Origin: Actinomycetota bacterium
GTDB lineage: Bacteria > Actinomycetota > Thermoleophilia > Gaiellales > Gaiellaceae
Assembly: GCA_013698195.1 (NCBI GenBank)
Contig: JACCVK010000268.1
Location: 1-6,315, forward strand
DNA: 6,315 bases
Direction: 5' to 3'
Shown here in pieces: positions 5,603 through 6,315 of the stretch. The notes beneath the pieces are model-generated. The model was given only the letters and a program-made list of their open reading frames with translations, was not told where the DNA came from and made no database searches. The position numbers were made by a program, and so were the translations under genes. How positions within the stretch are numbered: the stretch's first letter is position 1; every line of letters starts with the position of its first letter.

Positions 5603-6315
5603 ATGCCTGAGCTCGGTCGCGCCGCGCTCCTCGTCACGCTCGGTCTCGTCACGTATGCCCTCGTGGCAGGCGCTGCCGGAGCGCATCTCGGGCGCCGCCG
5701 ACTCGCCGTCTCGGCACAGAACGCTCTCGTCGCGGCGTTCTTCTCCACGCTCGTCGCGTCCGCCGTACTGCTCGCAGCGCTGCTGCGGAACGACTTCTCC
5801 TTCACCTACGTCGCTCGGACGACGAGCGAGGCGTTGCCGACGGCTTACACGATCTCCGCGTTTTGGGGAGGGCAGGAGGGTTCGCTCCTCCTCTGGCTGC
5901 TGTTCCTGACGGGCTTCGGGGCCGCCGCCGTTCGCCTAAATCGCCAGTGGGCGCGCGATCTCATCGTCTGGGTCGTCCCGGTTTTCGCCGGCGTCGCGGT
6001 CTTCTTCTCCTTCCTCGTGGTGGCGGTCGCGAGCCCGTTCGCGACGCAGGTGGCGCCCGCGGACGGCGCCGGCATGACGCCGAGTCTTCAGAACCCATAC
6101 ATGCTCGCCCACCCGCCGCTTCTGTACCTCGGCTACGTAGGGCTGACGGTTCCGTTCGCTTTCTGCCTGGGCGCGCTCCTCGCCGGCCGGCCGGATGAAC
6201 GCTGGCTGATCGCGACGAGGCGCTGGACGCTCTTCGCCTGGGCAGCGCTGGGCGTGGGACAGCTTCTCGGAGCGCATTGGGCGTACGTCGAGGTGGGGTG
6301 GGGCGGCTACTACGC
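5603..6315 (+). CDS. ccmF: Heme lyase CcmF, N-terminal part (cut by right edge)
   Basis: CcmF is the multi-pass membrane component that takes heme from CcmE and joins it to the CxxCH cysteines of apocytochrome c. The frame stays open from the ATG at 5603 to the window end (237 full codons), about a third of a typical CcmF. Motifs are WGGQEGSLLLW (88-98), PYMLAHPPLLYLGYVG (165-180) and the start of the tryptophan-rich heme-handling motif, GAHWAYVEVGWGGYY (223-237), which should continue into WDP beyond the edge. His170 corresponds to the first periplasmic heme-ligand His of the family. Membrane segments are likely near 6-26, 40-61, 93-112, 119-141, 173-194 and 207-225. It starts 23 bp after ccmE, with no TANNNT box and no clear Shine-Dalgarno, so translation may be coupled or driven by a weak site. 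NrfE and CcmF are close relatives; the adjacent ccmE favours CcmF. Confidence 0.94.
   Translation, partial: MPELGRAALLVTLGLVTYALVAGAAGAHLGRRRLAVSAQNALVAAFFSTLVASAVLLAALLRNDFSFTYVARTTSEALPTAYTISAFWGGQEGSLLLWLLFLTGFGAAAVRLNRQWARDLIVWVVPVFAGVAVFFSFLVVAVASPFATQVAPADGAGMTPSLQNPYMLAHPPLLYLGYVGLTVPFAFCLGALLAGRPDERWLIATRRWTLFAWAALGVGQLLGAHWAYVEVGWGGYY

Overview
This is a GC-rich bacterial chromosomal segment, densely coding, with no RNA genes, insertion sequences or CRISPR. Five complete protein genes lie between two genes cut by the window edges. The best guess for the source is a high-GC actinobacterium-like lineage, possibly class Thermoleophilia. That guess rests on the GC-biased codons, the GTG starts, the leaderless-type promoters, a class III cyclase/STAND ATPase/TPR protein, a DUF6941-type protein, and a ccmE-ccmF pair whose CcmE carries a CxxxY motif. 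It is recalled family knowledge, not a search result.

Layout from left to right. (1) On the minus strand, up to 490, is the N-terminal third of a phosphomannomutase/phosphoglucomutase, with the rest beyond the left edge. (2) Divergent from it across 69 bp is a 988-aa signalling protein (560-3526, plus): class III nucleotidyl cyclase, STAND-type AAA ATPase and TPR-like helical repeats. (3) Converging on it, with a 61-bp tail-to-tail overlap, is a 282-aa endonuclease IV-like TIM-barrel protein (3466-4314, minus). (4) Divergent from that across 37 bp is a 142-aa DUF6941-like protein (4352-4780, plus). (5) Next is an unrecognised 81-aa protein with a Cys/Cys/His pattern (4827-5072, plus). (6) Then ccmE (5166-5579) and the start of ccmF (5603 to the edge), which begin a System I cytochrome c maturation cluster.

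The clearest non-coding pattern is shared by five of the seven genes. Each has a TANNNT hexamer separated by exactly 6 nt from the start codon. This is the geometry expected when a -10 box drives transcription beginning at the first base of the start codon, giving a leaderless mRNA. The hexamers are TAGAGT (phosphomannomutase), TACACT (cyclase), TAGCAT (TIM barrel), TACGCT (81-aa protein) and TACACT (ccmE). None of these genes has a convincing Shine-Dalgarno sequence at normal spacing. The two exceptions are ccmF, which is probably co-transcribed with ccmE, and the DUF6941-like gene.

The only apparent operon is ccmE-ccmF. CcmE would carry heme on the outer face of the membrane and CcmF would attach it to apocytochrome c. 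The other genes look like independent units: sugar-phosphate metabolism, cytoplasmic signalling, possible DNA repair, and two unknowns. No stretch longer than 300 bp lacks a gene. The longest gap, 5073-5165, holds a small hairpin, three tandem 14-bp repeats and the ccmE promoter.
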